Positions 32,202 to 42,488 of a stretch of DNA of 64,000 bases are shown one piece after another. A program made the translations under genes and the position numbers. The stretch spans positions 7,750,001 through 7,814,000 of the forward strand of contig NZ_JACHNE010000001.1 in the NCBI RefSeq assembly GCF_014205255.1, read 5' to 3'. Below the pieces are notes generated by a model. It saw nothing but the letters and a program-made list of their open reading frames with translations, was not told where the DNA came from and did no database searches. The DNA is from Streptomyces caelestis (lineage in GTDB: Bacteria; Actinomycetota; Actinomycetes; Streptomycetales; Streptomycetaceae). Within the stretch, counting starts at the first letter, position 1. The number at the start of each line of letters is the position of its first letter.

Positions 32202-33053
32202 ATGACAACCATGGAAACGTTCAACCTTCTGCAGCCGTACAAGATCGCCGAGGAGACGTTCGTCATCCCGTGGGCCCTTGAGGCCCCGCCGGTCGGTCAC
32301 TTTCCGATGAACTCGATGGTGATCCGGGGAGCCGAACCGGTCCTCGTGGATACCGGGGCGCCCGCAGTGCGCTCCCAGTGGCTGGAGGCAGCCTGGTCCG
32401 TCGTAGATCCCCTGGACGTACGGTGGATCTTCCTCACCCACGACGACCGCGACCACGCCGGCAACCTCCTGGCGGTCCTCGCCGAATGCCCGAACGCGAC
32501 CCTGCTGACGACATGGTTCTCCATCGGCCGTATGGCCGAGGAGTGGGAGACCCCCATCAACCGGTGCCGCTTCATGACCGACGGCGACACGATCGACGCG
32601 GGCGACCGCACCCTGGTCGCCAAACGACCGCCCCTGTACGACAACCCCACAACCCGCGCCCTCTTCGACCCGAAGACCAACGTCCTGTGGGCCGTCGACA
32701 CCTTCGCCACGAACGTACCCACCCCGATGCCGGACGTAGCGGCGTTGTCCGCGGACGAGTTCCGCGACGGCCAATCCTTCGGCGGACGGCTGGTCTCTCC
32801 CTGGGTCGCGTTGCTGGACACCCAGAAGTTCCGGACGGTCGTGGACGACTTCCAACGCCTGAACGCCGAGGTCATCGCCGGCTGCCATTCCCCGGTCCTC
32901 CGCGGCCCCAAGATCTCCGAGGCCTACGACCTCCTCCGCCAGCTCCCCGAGATCCCCCCGTGGGCAGAGTTCACCCAGGCCGACCTGGACCAGTGGATGG
33001 CGGTCGCCGAGAGTTCGGTACCGCCGGAACAACCGCGACCGTCGGGGACGTGA
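32202..33053 (+). CDS. Metallo-beta-lactamase fold hydrolase
   Basis: A 283-residue MBL-fold protein. The metal motif reads LTHDDRDHAGN, a variant of HxHxDH in which the second His is Asp, as in diiron (flavodiiron-like) members. GDTI precedes RPPLYDNPTTRALFD, and WAVDTFA provides the bridging Asp; AGCHSPVLRG supplies the last His. This points to an oxidoreductase-like or iron-binding member rather than a zinc lactamase. It stands alone and intact between IS and aldo/keto reductase remnants. Confidence 0.85.
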   Translation: MTTMETFNLLQPYKIAEETFVIPWALEAPPVGHFPMNSMVIRGAEPVLVDTGAPAVRSQWLEAAWSVVDPLDVRWIFLTHDDRDHAGNLLAVLAECPNATLLTTWFSIGRMAEEWETPINRCRFMTDGDTIDAGDRTLVAKRPPLYDNPTTRALFDPKTNVLWAVDTFATNVPTPMPDVAALSADEFRDGQSFGGRLVSPWVALLDTQKFRTVVDDFQRLNAEVIAGCHSPVLRGPKISEAYDLLRQLPEIPPWAEFTQADLDQWMAVAESSVPPEQPRPSGT

Positions 33054-33579
33054 CTGTGCCCGTGGCCCTAGGCGTTTCCTTACGCCGCCGCAAGTGAAAG
33101 GCGGAGGTTGATCAGCGGTCTGCCGATGCCTCCGGAGCCGGTTGCACGATCACGACTGCGGTTGCCGTGGCTGTCCGGGCTGGCTCTCGCTGCGTTGGCA
33201 AAAGTCACCATGGCCGGCAGGAAACTGGTGCTATCAGCGCGGTCCTGCCGCTGGAAACGGGGATGGTGGGCGCTAACGCTTCTACCGCTGCTGCCACGCC
33301 AGTTCATGCATCGGGCTCAACGGGAGTGAGTGAGTTGCCATGCGCGGGGTTCGGCGCGACCCCGGACTCTGTTCATGCGGCGCTGCGACGGGCGGGCGGT
33401 CCGGCCGTCGCAGCGCGGCTGTCGTCGGCGATCGCCGGTGATCATGCCAGCGCGGCCGGAATCAGTTGACTCAGGTCGGGCCGGTTTCCGATCCGCTGGG
33501 TGGCCGGGCGTCCGGGCGCGTCCTGCTGAGGCCAGCCGGTGTTCCTCAGCAGGTCCCGGACCTGCCACCCGTCCAGCGG
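33054..33579. other. Gene-free, decayed stretch
   Basis: No supported gene. It holds a perfect 12-bp inverted repeat (33380-33391 with 33405-33416). A minus-strand frame around 33470-33600 reads SDRSPLDGWQVRDLLRNTGWPQ and resembles coding sequence, but I cannot place it in a family. Confidence 0.5.
33380..33416. repeat. 12-bp inverted repeat with 13-base loop
   Basis: GCGCTGCGACGG (33380-33391) and CCGTCGCAGCGC (33405-33416) are exact reverse complements. It may be a terminator, or the end of a lost element. Confidence 0.5.
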
Positions 33580-34074
33580 GCTACGGTCGCTCACCTCCAG
33601 TACGCCCTGTACACAGGCGACAGCGCCAACGACGATCGGGGACTGCCCGGTTACGAGGTGCTCCAGTACGCGCACAGCCACCTGCGCCCCCGCACGGACG
33701 TACCCGAGGACCTCTTCCCGGACGGCAGCCTCGGCCACGCCGGCCCCGACCTGCTGAGCTACCTGCGGGCCGAGCCCGGGCTGACCCTGGTCGCCTACTC
33801 GCCCCTGCTGAAGGGTGCCTACACCCGCCCGGACCGGCTGCCCGCGGACTTCGACCACCCCGGCACCCCCGCCAGGCTGGCGGCGCTGCGGGAGGTGGCC
33901 CGGGAGGCCGGGGCTACCGTCAACCAGGTCGTGCTGGCCTGGCAGATCGGCGGCGAGCTGCCGATCGTCCCGCTGGCCGGGGTCTCCTCGGTGGCCCAGC
34001 TGGAGGAGAACCTCGCCGCGGTGGACCTGGAACTGACCCCCGAGCAGCGGGCCAGGCTGGACGCGGCGCACTGA
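33580..34074 (+). pseudogene. Aldo/keto reductase, C-terminal remnant
   Basis: From about 33580 the frame matches the second half of an aldo/keto reductase: ALYTGDSAND, YLRAEPGLTLVAYSPLLKG, EAGATVNQVVLAWQIGG, PIVPLAGVSSVAQLEENLAA, and an ordinary C-terminus. The N-terminal half, including the catalytic Tyr/Asp/Lys, is missing and no start codon fits. It lies 56 bases upstream of the DUF427 gene. Confidence 0.75.
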
Positions 34075-34130
34075 GCATGTGGGACCGTGGAGGGAACCGG
34101 ACATCCGGACCTCCGAAAGGAGCACCGGCC

Positions 34131-34955
34131 ATGACCACCCACCCGGCCCACCCCGCCGCCAGGTCGATCAGGACCACCCCCGAAGGCCTCCTGTGGGAAC
34201 CCAGCGAGCGCTGGGTGCGCGGCCGCAAGGGCGACGTCACCGTCGTCGACAGCCGGCACCCGGTCCTCGTCTGGGAACCCCACCTACCCGTGCCGCAGTA
34301 CGCCTTCCCGCACGACGATGTCCGCACCGACCTCCTCCATCCGGCGCAGAACCCGCCCACCGGCACGCACACCGGCTCGCGGATCTTCTACGACCTCGAC
34401 GCCGACGGCGACGTGCGCGCGAACGCGGCCTGGACGTTCCCCGCCGACGACCTGGCCGGCCACATCGCCTTCGAGTGGTTCCTGCGCACCGACACGGGCC
34501 TCGACCACTGGTACGAGGAGGAGGAAGAGATCTTCATCCACCCCCGCGACCCGCACAAACGCGTCGACGCGCTGCCCAGCAGCCGCCATGTCCGGGTCGA
34601 GATCGACGGCCGGGTCGTCGCCGACACCCACGCCCCCGTCCTGCTCTTCGAGACCTCCCTGCCGACCCGGTACTACTTCCCCCGCGACGACGTCCGACTG
34701 GACCTGTTCGACGCCACCGGCCACAGCACCGGATGCCCCTACAAGGGCACCGCCGAGTACTGGTCCTGGCGCGGCGAGGGCGATGTGCCGCCCAACATCG
34801 TCTGGAGCTACCCCGACCCGCTGCCCGCCGCGGCGGCGATCCAGGGGCGCGTCGCCTTCTTCAACGAGGCCGTCGACATCACGCTGGACGGCGAGCGTCT
34901 GGAGCGCCCGGACACGCCGTTCAGCCGGATGCTGCGGAAGCAGAGCCGCGCGTGA
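34131..34955 (+). CDS. DUF427 double-domain protein
   Basis: A 274-residue protein with two DUF427 domains (about 30-130 and 145-260). Each domain has a PxPQYAFPHDDVRTDLL or PTRYYFPRDDVRLDLF block, and the second has CPYKGTAEYWSW. The fold is a small beta barrel; the biochemical role is unknown. AAAGGAG lies ahead of ATG 34131. It converges on the inositol operon's gntR. Confidence 0.87.
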   Translation: MTTHPAHPAARSIRTTPEGLLWEPSERWVRGRKGDVTVVDSRHPVLVWEPHLPVPQYAFPHDDVRTDLLHPAQNPPTGTHTGSRIFYDLDADGDVRANAAWTFPADDLAGHIAFEWFLRTDTGLDHWYEEEEEIFIHPRDPHKRVDALPSSRHVRVEIDGRVVADTHAPVLLFETSLPTRYYFPRDDVRLDLFDATGHSTGCPYKGTAEYWSWRGEGDVPPNIVWSYPDPLPAAAAIQGRVAFFNEAVDITLDGERLERPDTPFSRMLRKQSRA

Positions 34956-35063
34956 AGCTGTCGAGCAGGGCGTCGAGGCCTGCCGCGAGGCCCTCGGGAC
35001 CGCCCCGCTCGGCGAGCGCGGCCGCGGTCTCCCACAGCGTAGTCACCCAGGCTCGGGGTCCGG

Positions 35064-35849
35064 TCAGGGCCTGACCAGCAGCTGGAAGTCGAACGTGTAG
35101 CGCGACGCCCGGTAGATGTGCGTCCCGTACTCGACCGGGCGCCCGGTGTCGTCGTACGCCGTGCGCTGCATGGTGAGCAGTGCCGCGCCCTCCTCCTCGT
35201 CCAGGCGGACGGCCTCCGCCGCGGTGGCCGCGCGGGCGCTGACGCGCTGCCGCGCGCTGTGCAGGGTGATGCCCGCCGAGCGCATCATCCGGTACAGGCC
35301 CGTTGACTCCAGGCGGGTGTCGTCGAGGTCCATGAGAGATGCCGGCAGGTAGTTGCACAGCAGGGCCACCGGCTGGCCGTGCGTGCAGCGCAGCCGGTCC
35401 AGGACGGTGACCTCGCTGCCCTCCGCGACGCCGAGTGCGGCGGCCACATCGCAGGAGGCCGGGACGACCTCGTTGCGCACGACCTGCGTGGTGGGTCCCT
35501 GCCCGGCCTCCTCCAGGTCGTCATAGAGGCTGCTCAGCTCCAGTGGGCGCTTGACCTGGCTGTGCACCACCTGCGTGCCCACCCCGCGCCGCCGGACCAG
35601 CAGCCCCTTGTCGACGAGGGACTGGATGGCCTGGCGGACGGTGGGGCGGGACAGTCCGAGGCGCACCGAGAGGTCGACCTCATTGCCCAGGAGGTTCCCC
35701 GGGGCGAGGACCCCGTGCTCGATCGCCGACTCCAGCTGCCGGGCGAGCTGGTAGTACAGCGGCACGGGACTGCCCCGGTCCAGGGCGAAGTCCAGCGCGC
35801 TGAGCGCGGGGACGGCCGCGGCGCGGGCCCGGTCACCGGTCCTCGCCAT
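35064..35849 (-). CDS. GntR family (HutC-type) regulator of the iol cluster
   Basis: A 261-residue regulator. An N-terminal winged helix (about 25-95; LPYYQLA-type start, LSRPTVRQAIQSLVDKGLL) is followed by a UTRA ligand-binding domain (about 110-250; RLRCTHGQPVALLCNYLP). It is the last gene of the leftward iol operon, 44 bases after iolA, and is the likely inositol-responsive repressor. The ribosome site and start codon are duplicated in tandem: ATG 35849 is the in-frame start, while the upstream ATG 35874 opens a 13-codon frame that overlaps it. Confidence 0.88.
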   Translation of the reverse strand: MARTGDRARAAAVPALSALDFALDRGSPVPLYYQLARQLESAIEHGVLAPGNLLGNEVDLSVRLGLSRPTVRQAIQSLVDKGLLVRRRGVGTQVVHSQVKRPLELSSLYDDLEEAGQGPTTQVVRNEVVPASCDVAAALGVAEGSEVTVLDRLRCTHGQPVALLCNYLPASLMDLDDTRLESTGLYRMMRSAGITLHSARQRVSARAATAAEAVRLDEEEGAALLTMQRTAYDDTGRPVEYGTHIYRASRYTFDFQLLVRP

Positions 35850-35893
35850 GGATGACCCCCCTTCGGTGTGCCATGGATGACCCCCCTTCGGCG

Positions 35894-35894
<1 letters not shown>
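35845..35894 (-). repeat. Tandem 25-bp duplication of the gntR translation start, with uORF
   Basis: Units 35845-35869 and 35870-35894 match at 24 of 25 bases, and each holds a GGGGGG-type ribosome site and an ATG on the minus strand. The outer ATG (35874) opens ATG...TGA at 35833, a 13-codon reading frame out of phase with gntR. Confidence 0.8.
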
Positions 35895-37390
<1,496 letters not shown>

Positions 37391-37454
37391 GGGGAGCAAG
37401 GGCCTTTCGTGGAGCCTGGGATCAGCGGGGAGTTCGCGGGGAGTCCGCGGGAGT

Positions 37455-39338
37455 TCAGAGGTGGCGACGGCGTCCGGCGACCTGCCGGTCGTAGCGCTCG
37501 CGGGCCTCGACGGCGGCCTCGCGGGAGGCGGTCTCGGCGACCGGCACGTCCCACCAGGCCTCGGCCGGGGGAGCGGTCGGGGCCGGGTCGGTCTCGACGT
37601 ACACGCACGTCGGCCGGTCGGATGCCCGGGCCGTGGCCAGCGCCTCGCGCAGCTCGCGCACGGTCTTGGCGCGCAGGACGTCCATGCCGAGGCTCGCCGC
37701 GTTGGCGGCCAGGTCGACGGGCAGCGGGGCGCCGGTGAACGTGCCGTCGGCCGCCCGGAAGCGGTAGGCGGTGCCGAACCGCTCGCCGCCGGTCTCCTCC
37801 GACAGACCGCCGATGGAGGCGTAGCCGTGGTTCTGGATGAGGACGATGTTGAGCGGCAGGCCCTCCTGGACGGCCGTGACGATCTCCGTCGGCATCATCA
37901 GGTAGGTGCCGTCACCGACCAGCGCCCACACCGGCGTGCCGGGGGCGGCCTGCTGGACGCCGATGCCGGCCGGGATCTCGTAGCCCATGCAGGAGTAGCC
38001 GTACTCCAGGTGGTACTGGCGCGGGCTGCGGGAGCGCCACAGCTTGTGCAGGTCGCCGGGGAGCGAACCGGCCGCGTTGATCACCACGTCGTCGTCGCCC
38101 ACGGCCGCGTCCAGCGCGCCGAGCACCTGCGTCTGGGTCGGGACCGCGCTCTCGTCGGCGGCGCGGTAGGCCGCCTCGACGACCTCGTCCCAGCGCTCCT
38201 TGCCGGCGCGGTACTCGGCTTCGTAGGAAGCCTCCACGCGGTGACCGGCGAGTGCCTCTCGGAGCAGTTGGAGACCGGACTTCGCGTCGCAGACCAGCGT
38301 CCCCGCCGCCAGCTTGTGCGCGTCGAAGCCGGTGATGTTGAGGTTGAGGAACCGCACGCCCGGGTTCTGGAAGAGCGTGCCGGAGGCCGTGGTGAAGTCC
38401 GTGTAGCGGGTGCCGACGCCGATGACGAGATCGGCGGTGCGGGCGAGGTCGTCGCTGACGGCCGTGCCGGTGTGGCCGATGCCGCCGAGGTCGGCGGGGT
38501 GGTCGTGGCGCAGTGACCCCTTGCCCGCCTGGGTCGAGGCGACCGGGATGCCGGTGGCGTCCACGAGCTCCTTCAGCGCGGCCTCGGCCTCGCTGTGGTG
38601 GACGCCGCCGCCCGCCACGATCAGCGGCCGCTCGGCCGACCGGATCGCCTCGACGGCCGCCGTCAGCTCCACCGGGTCCGGCGCGGGACGCCGTACGTAC
38701 CAGACGCGCTCGGCGAAGAACTCCTCCGGCCAGTCGTACGCCTCCGCCTGCACGTCCTGGGGGAGGGCCAGGGTGACGGCGCCGGTCTCGGCCGGGTCGG
38801 CGAGCACGCGCATCGCCTGGAGCGCCGAGGGGATCAGCGCCTCGGGGCGGGTGATCCGGTCGAAGTACCTGGACACCGGGCGCAGGGTGTCGTTGACCGA
38901 CACGTCGGCCTCGACCGGGTGCTCCAGCTGCTGGAGCAGCGGGTCGGCCGAGTGCGTGGCGAAGTAGTCGCCGGGCAGGAGCAGCACCGGCAGCCGGTTG
39001 ATCGTCGCCAGGGCCGCGCCGGTGACCAGGTTGGTGGCGCCCGGGCCGATCGAGGTCGTCACCGCCTGCGCGGACAGGCGGTTGAGCTGCCGGGCGTAGC
39101 CGACCGCCGCGTGCACCATGGACTGCTCGTTGCGGCCCTGGTGGAACGGCATGACGGCGCCTGGCCCGATGCCTGCCTCCATCAGCGCCTGGCCGACACC
39201 GGCCACGTTGCCGTGGCCGAAGATGCCCCAGGTCCCGGCGATCAGCCGGCGTCGCACGCCGTCCCGCTCGGTGTACTGGGCGGACAGGAACCGCACCAGG
39301 GCCTGGGCGGTCGTCAGTCGGCGGGTGGGGGCGCTCAT
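37455..39338 (-). CDS. iolD: 3D-(3,5/4)-trihydroxycyclohexane-1,2-dione acylhydrolase
   Basis: A 627-residue ThDP enzyme of the acetolactate synthase fold. WGIFGHGNVAGVGQAL and FHQGRNEQSMVHAA (catalytic Glu) lie in the first domain. The last domain has the VGDGTYLMMPTEIVTAVQEGLPLNIVLIQNHGYASIG region. It opens the trione-like ring to 5-deoxy-glucuronate. Its ATG overlaps the iolB stop by four bases (ATGA). Confidence 0.95.
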   Translation of the reverse strand: MSAPTRRLTTAQALVRFLSAQYTERDGVRRRLIAGTWGIFGHGNVAGVGQALMEAGIGPGAVMPFHQGRNEQSMVHAAVGYARQLNRLSAQAVTTSIGPGATNLVTGAALATINRLPVLLLPGDYFATHSADPLLQQLEHPVEADVSVNDTLRPVSRYFDRITRPEALIPSALQAMRVLADPAETGAVTLALPQDVQAEAYDWPEEFFAERVWYVRRPAPDPVELTAAVEAIRSAERPLIVAGGGVHHSEAEAALKELVDATGIPVASTQAGKGSLRHDHPADLGGIGHTGTAVSDDLARTADLVIGVGTRYTDFTTASGTLFQNPGVRFLNLNITGFDAHKLAAGTLVCDAKSGLQLLREALAGHRVEASYEAEYRAGKERWDEVVEAAYRAADESAVPTQTQVLGALDAAVGDDDVVINAAGSLPGDLHKLWRSRSPRQYHLEYGYSCMGYEIPAGIGVQQAAPGTPVWALVGDGTYLMMPTEIVTAVQEGLPLNIVLIQNHGYASIGGLSEETGGERFGTAYRFRAADGTFTGAPLPVDLAANAASLGMDVLRAKTVRELREALATARASDRPTCVYVETDPAPTAPPAEAWWDVPVAETASREAAVEARERYDRQVAGRRRHL

Positions 39339-40228
39339 GCGGAGGTCTCCGGGGCGGTGTAGAGGGGGAGCCGGGGGTCGACCGGCTGGTCCGGCCAGGT
39401 GTCGCGGACCCAGGCGTGGTCGGGGTGGTCGCAGATCAGCCAGGCGCGCTCGGCCTCGGGGCCCGCCATGACGTTGAGGTAGTACATGTGGTGGCCGGGC
39501 GTGGCCATCGACGGCCCGTGCCAGCCGTCCGGGATCAGGACGACGTCGCCGTCGCGGACCTCCGCGAGCACGTCGGTGTCGCGGCCCGGGCCGGACGGGG
39601 AGACGCGCTGGTAGCCGAGGCCGGGGATGCCGTCGTGGCCCGCGAACTCGAAGTAGTAGATCTCCTCCAGCACGGACTCCTCGCCCGGCCGGTGCTCGTC
39701 GTGCTTGTGCGGCGGGAACGACGACCAGTTGCCGCCCGGGGTGATCACCTCGACCGCGATGAGTTTGTCGCACTCGAAGACCCCGGCCGCGCCGAAGTTG
39801 TTGACCTGCCGGGAGCAGTTGCCGGTGCCCCGCAGCTCCACGGGCACCTCGGAGGCCGGGCCGTAGCGGGCGGGCAGCCGACGGGTGCAGCGCGCGCCGG
39901 TCAGCGCGAACCGCCCGCCGGCGGCGGACGTCACCGTCGCCCGGGCGTCGCGCGGCACGTACGCGAAGTCGCTGACGCCGCTGAAGACGTCCCGGCGGCC
40001 CTGGAGCTCGAAGGTCTCCTGGCCGAAGTCGTCGGTCGCGGCGACCGTGCAGCCGCCGCTCAGCGGGACGACGATCCACTCGCTGTCGCCGGAATCGAAG
40101 GAGTGCCTGCCGCCCGGCGGCAGCTCCAGGATCCGCAGGCTGGAGTAACCCCAGCCGGCCTTCTCGGGCGTGACGTCGACGATGTAGGGGCCGCCGAGGG
40201 CCTTACCGGCGGGAAGGTGATACGTCAT
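39335..40228 (-). CDS. iolB: 5-deoxy-glucuronate isomerase
   Basis: A 297-residue double cupin. EWIVVPLSGGCTV lies in the first barrel, and FPPHKHDEHRP followed by EEIYYFEF gives the metal His/Glu cluster in the second. It converts 5-deoxy-glucuronate to 2-deoxy-5-keto-gluconate. It lies between iolD (overlap) and the aldolase; the 70-base gap to the aldolase contains a 21-bp tandem repeat. Confidence 0.95.
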   Translation of the reverse strand: MTYHLPAGKALGGPYIVDVTPEKAGWGYSSLRILELPPGGRHSFDSGDSEWIVVPLSGGCTVAATDDFGQETFELQGRRDVFSGVSDFAYVPRDARATVTSAAGGRFALTGARCTRRLPARYGPASEVPVELRGTGNCSRQVNNFGAAGVFECDKLIAVEVITPGGNWSSFPPHKHDEHRPGEESVLEEIYYFEFAGHDGIPGLGYQRVSPSGPGRDTDVLAEVRDGDVVLIPDGWHGPSMATPGHHMYYLNVMAGPEAERAWLICDHPDHAWVRDTWPDQPVDPRLPLYTAPETSA

Positions 40229-40260
40229 CGTGTGCCTTTCGGATCACAGCGGGTGCTCGC

Positions 40261-40302
40261 AGCAGGTGCCTCTTGCATCACAGCAGGTGCCTCCTGCTTC
40301 AC
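40261..40302. repeat. 21-bp tandem repeat between the aldolase gene and iolB
   Basis: AGCAGGTGCCTC(T/C)TGC(A/T)TCAC occurs at 40261-40281 and 40282-40302, with a more diverged third unit to the left (40244-40260). It covers the stop of the aldolase gene and would form part of the iolB leader. Confidence 0.75.
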
Positions 40303-41177
40303 AACAGGCCGACGGCGGTGTCCACCGCCTGTTCCACGCTGCCCTCGGCCGGGTAGAGCAGCGAGCGCCCGACCACCAGACCCTGCACGGTGGGCAGGCG
40401 CAGGGCCTTGCGCCAGCGTTCGTAGGCGCCCTCCTGGTCGCCGCCGACCTCGCCGCCGAGCAGCACGACGGGGAGTGTGGAGGTCTCCAGGACCTGGGCC
40501 ATGTCGTCCGGGTCGTCGGTGACGGGCAGCTTCAGCCAGGTGTAGGCGGAGGTGCCGCCCAGCCCCGAGGCGATCGCGATGGACCGGGTGACGGCTTCGG
40601 CGGACAGGTCGTTGCGCACCTTGCCGTCGACCCGCCGGGAGATGAACGGCTCGACGAACAGGGGGAGTTGCATCGCCGCCATGGCGTCGATCGCCCGGGC
40701 GGTGGACTCCAGGGTGGTGAGCGAGCCCGGGTCGTCGTAGTCGATGCGGACCAGGAGCTTGGCCGCGTCGAAGCGGAGCCGGGCGATGTCCTCGGCGCGG
40801 TGGCCGGTGAAGCGGTCGTCCATCTCGAACGTGGCGCCGGCGAGGCCGCCGCGGTTCATCGAGCCCATCACGACCTTGTTCTCCAGCACCCCGAGCAGGA
40901 GCAGGTCCTCCAGGATGTCGGCGGTGGCGAGCACCCCGTCGACCCCGGGCCTCGACAGCGCGACGCAGAGCCGTTCCAGCAGATCGGCGCGGTCGGCCAT
41001 GGCCAGGCGCCGGTCGCCGACCGCGAGGGCGCCGCGCGCCGGGTGGTCGGCGGCCACGATCATCAGCCGGCCGCTGTCGCCGATCAGCGGGCGGCGCACC
41101 CGGCGGGCCGCCGCCTCGGCGACGGCCTCGGGATTGCGGGCCCGGACCGTGGTGAGGTCGGGGATGCCGATGTTCAA
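40299..41177 (-). CDS. Class I aldolase-like (IolJ-type) protein, Cgl0159 family
   Basis: A 292-residue (beta/alpha)8 protein. MIVAADHPARGALAVG opens the barrel, KLLVRIDYDDPGS follows, TSAYTWLKLPVTDDP has the candidate Schiff-base Lys, and VVLLGGEVGGDQ ends the phosphate-binding part. In actinobacterial inositol clusters this family is the likely 2-deoxy-5-keto-gluconate-6-phosphate aldolase, replacing IolJ. It sits directly between iolC and iolB. Confidence 0.85.
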   Translation of the reverse strand: MNIGIPDLTTVRARNPEAVAEAAARRVRRPLIGDSGRLMIVAADHPARGALAVGDRRLAMADRADLLERLCVALSRPGVDGVLATADILEDLLLLGVLENKVVMGSMNRGGLAGATFEMDDRFTGHRAEDIARLRFDAAKLLVRIDYDDPGSLTTLESTARAIDAMAAMQLPLFVEPFISRRVDGKVRNDLSAEAVTRSIAIASGLGGTSAYTWLKLPVTDDPDDMAQVLETSTLPVVLLGGEVGGDQEGAYERWRKALRLPTVQGLVVGRSLLYPAEGSVEQAVDTAVGLL

Positions 41178-41189
41178 TGCAGGCTCCGT

Positions 41190-42167
41190 TCAGTGACTCG
41201 TGCTCGGCGACGACGCCCCGGCGAGGAGGTCCTCGATCTCGGACTCGGCGGGCATCGCGGAGGAGCAGGCGAGGCGTGAGGCGACGAGGGCGCCGGCGGC
41301 GTTGGCGTGCCGCATGGTCTTCTCCAGGTCCCACCCGGCGAGCAGGCCGTGGCAGAGGGAACCGCCGAAGGCGTCGCCCGCGCCCAGGCCGTTGACCACC
41401 TCGACCGGCACCGGCGGCACCTCGGCCCGGGTGCCGTCGCGGTGCACGGCCAGGACGCCCTTGGGGCCCTGCTTGACGACGGCCAGTTCCACGCCCGCCT
41501 CCAGCAGCGCGTCGGCGCAGGCCTGCGGCTCGCGCACACCGGTGGCGATCTCGCACTCGTCGAGGTTGCCGACCGCGACGGTGGCGTGGCGCAGCGCCTC
41601 GCGGTAGTACGGGCGGGCCTCCTCGGGGTCGGCCCAGAACATCGGCCGCCAGTCGAGGTCGAAGACGGTGATGCCCGCCTTGTCGCGGGCCTTGAGGGCG
41701 GCGAGCGTGGCGGAGCGGCTCGGCTCCTCGCTCAGGCCGGTCCCGGTGATCCAGAAGATCCTCGCCCCGCGGATCGCGAAGAAGTCCAGCTCGTCGGTGT
41801 GGATCTCCAGGTCGGGGGCCTTGGGGCGGCGGTAGAAGTACAGGGGGAAGTCGTCCGGCGGGAAGATCTCGCAGAACGTGATCGGCGTCGGGTGGGCGTC
41901 GACCGGGGTGACCCAGCGGTCGTCGACGCCGAAGGACCTCAGCTCCTCGTGCAGATAGGTGCCGAAGGGGTCGTTGCCGGTCCGGGTGATCAGCGCCGTA
42001 CGGCGCCCGAGGCGTGCCGCGGCGACCGCCACATTGGCCGCCGAACCTCCAAGGAATTTCCCGAACGTCTCCACCTGGGGCAGCGGGACGCCGGTCTGGA
42101 GGGGATAGAGGTCGACCCCGATGCGGCCCATCGTGATCAAGTCGAAATACTGGGCTGGCCCGGCCAT
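41190..42167 (-). CDS. iolC: 5-dehydro-2-deoxygluconokinase
   Basis: A 325-residue PfkB family kinase. The N-terminal MGRIGVDLYPLQTGVPLPQ and GGSAANVAVAAARLG define the substrate side, and NGLGAGDAFGGSLCHGLL carries the catalytic Asp. It phosphorylates 2-deoxy-5-keto-gluconate. ATG 42167 follows GAGGAGG. It is the first gene of the leftward iol operon (iolC, aldolase, iolB, iolD, iolA, gntR). Confidence 0.94.
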   Translation of the reverse strand: MAGPAQYFDLITMGRIGVDLYPLQTGVPLPQVETFGKFLGGSAANVAVAAARLGRRTALITRTGNDPFGTYLHEELRSFGVDDRWVTPVDAHPTPITFCEIFPPDDFPLYFYRRPKAPDLEIHTDELDFFAIRGARIFWITGTGLSEEPSRSATLAALKARDKAGITVFDLDWRPMFWADPEEARPYYREALRHATVAVGNLDECEIATGVREPQACADALLEAGVELAVVKQGPKGVLAVHRDGTRAEVPPVPVEVVNGLGAGDAFGGSLCHGLLAGWDLEKTMRHANAAGALVASRLACSSAMPAESEIEDLLAGASSPSTSH

Positions 42168-42488
42168 GCGCGACCTCCTCGGGAAGCTGGGGATGCGGGT
42201 CCGGAGCCGCCCTGACACCGTGGGGCGTGGGTGACCTGGGACCTGCCGCTCAACAGGTGTAGGTGCCGGAGCAGGGCCCTGTCAATAGTTTGTACTTACA
42301 TTCGGACCTGCTTGTGAAATGATGTCTTAACAAAGTATTGACAGCGGGCGCGGCAGGGACTTGTATCCCGTGGCATCGCAACAGTCTGTTTGCGGCATCA
42401 TGATCCGGACTCCGTAAGGCTCCGGGACCACGGATCCCTCGTGATCCCCTCCTTTCCCCCGCAGTAGCACAGTGAGGTGCCAGGAAAG
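42168..42488. promoter_or_regulatory. Divergent iolC / importer promoter region
   Basis: Leftward: TTGACA (42285-42280 on the minus strand) and TACACC 18 bases on. Rightward: TTGACA at 42337-42342 and a -10-like TGTATC 18 bases further. Between them lies GTTTGTACTTACA (42288-42300), which recurs before the dioxygenase gene. No gene fits in this 320-base stretch. Confidence 0.6.
42288..42300. promoter_or_regulatory. Shared iol motif, importer side
   Basis: GTTTGTACTTACA lies between two divergent TTGACA boxes. It is 12/13 identical to the minus-strand sequence at 51452-51440. Candidate binding site for the cluster's GntR regulator. Confidence 0.5.

Noticed and set aside
34920..35050. Possible C-terminus of a TetR protein (minus strand, WVTTLWETAAALAERGG)
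   Set aside because: Too short, and it overlaps the end of the DUF427 gene; no helix-turn-helix part was found.
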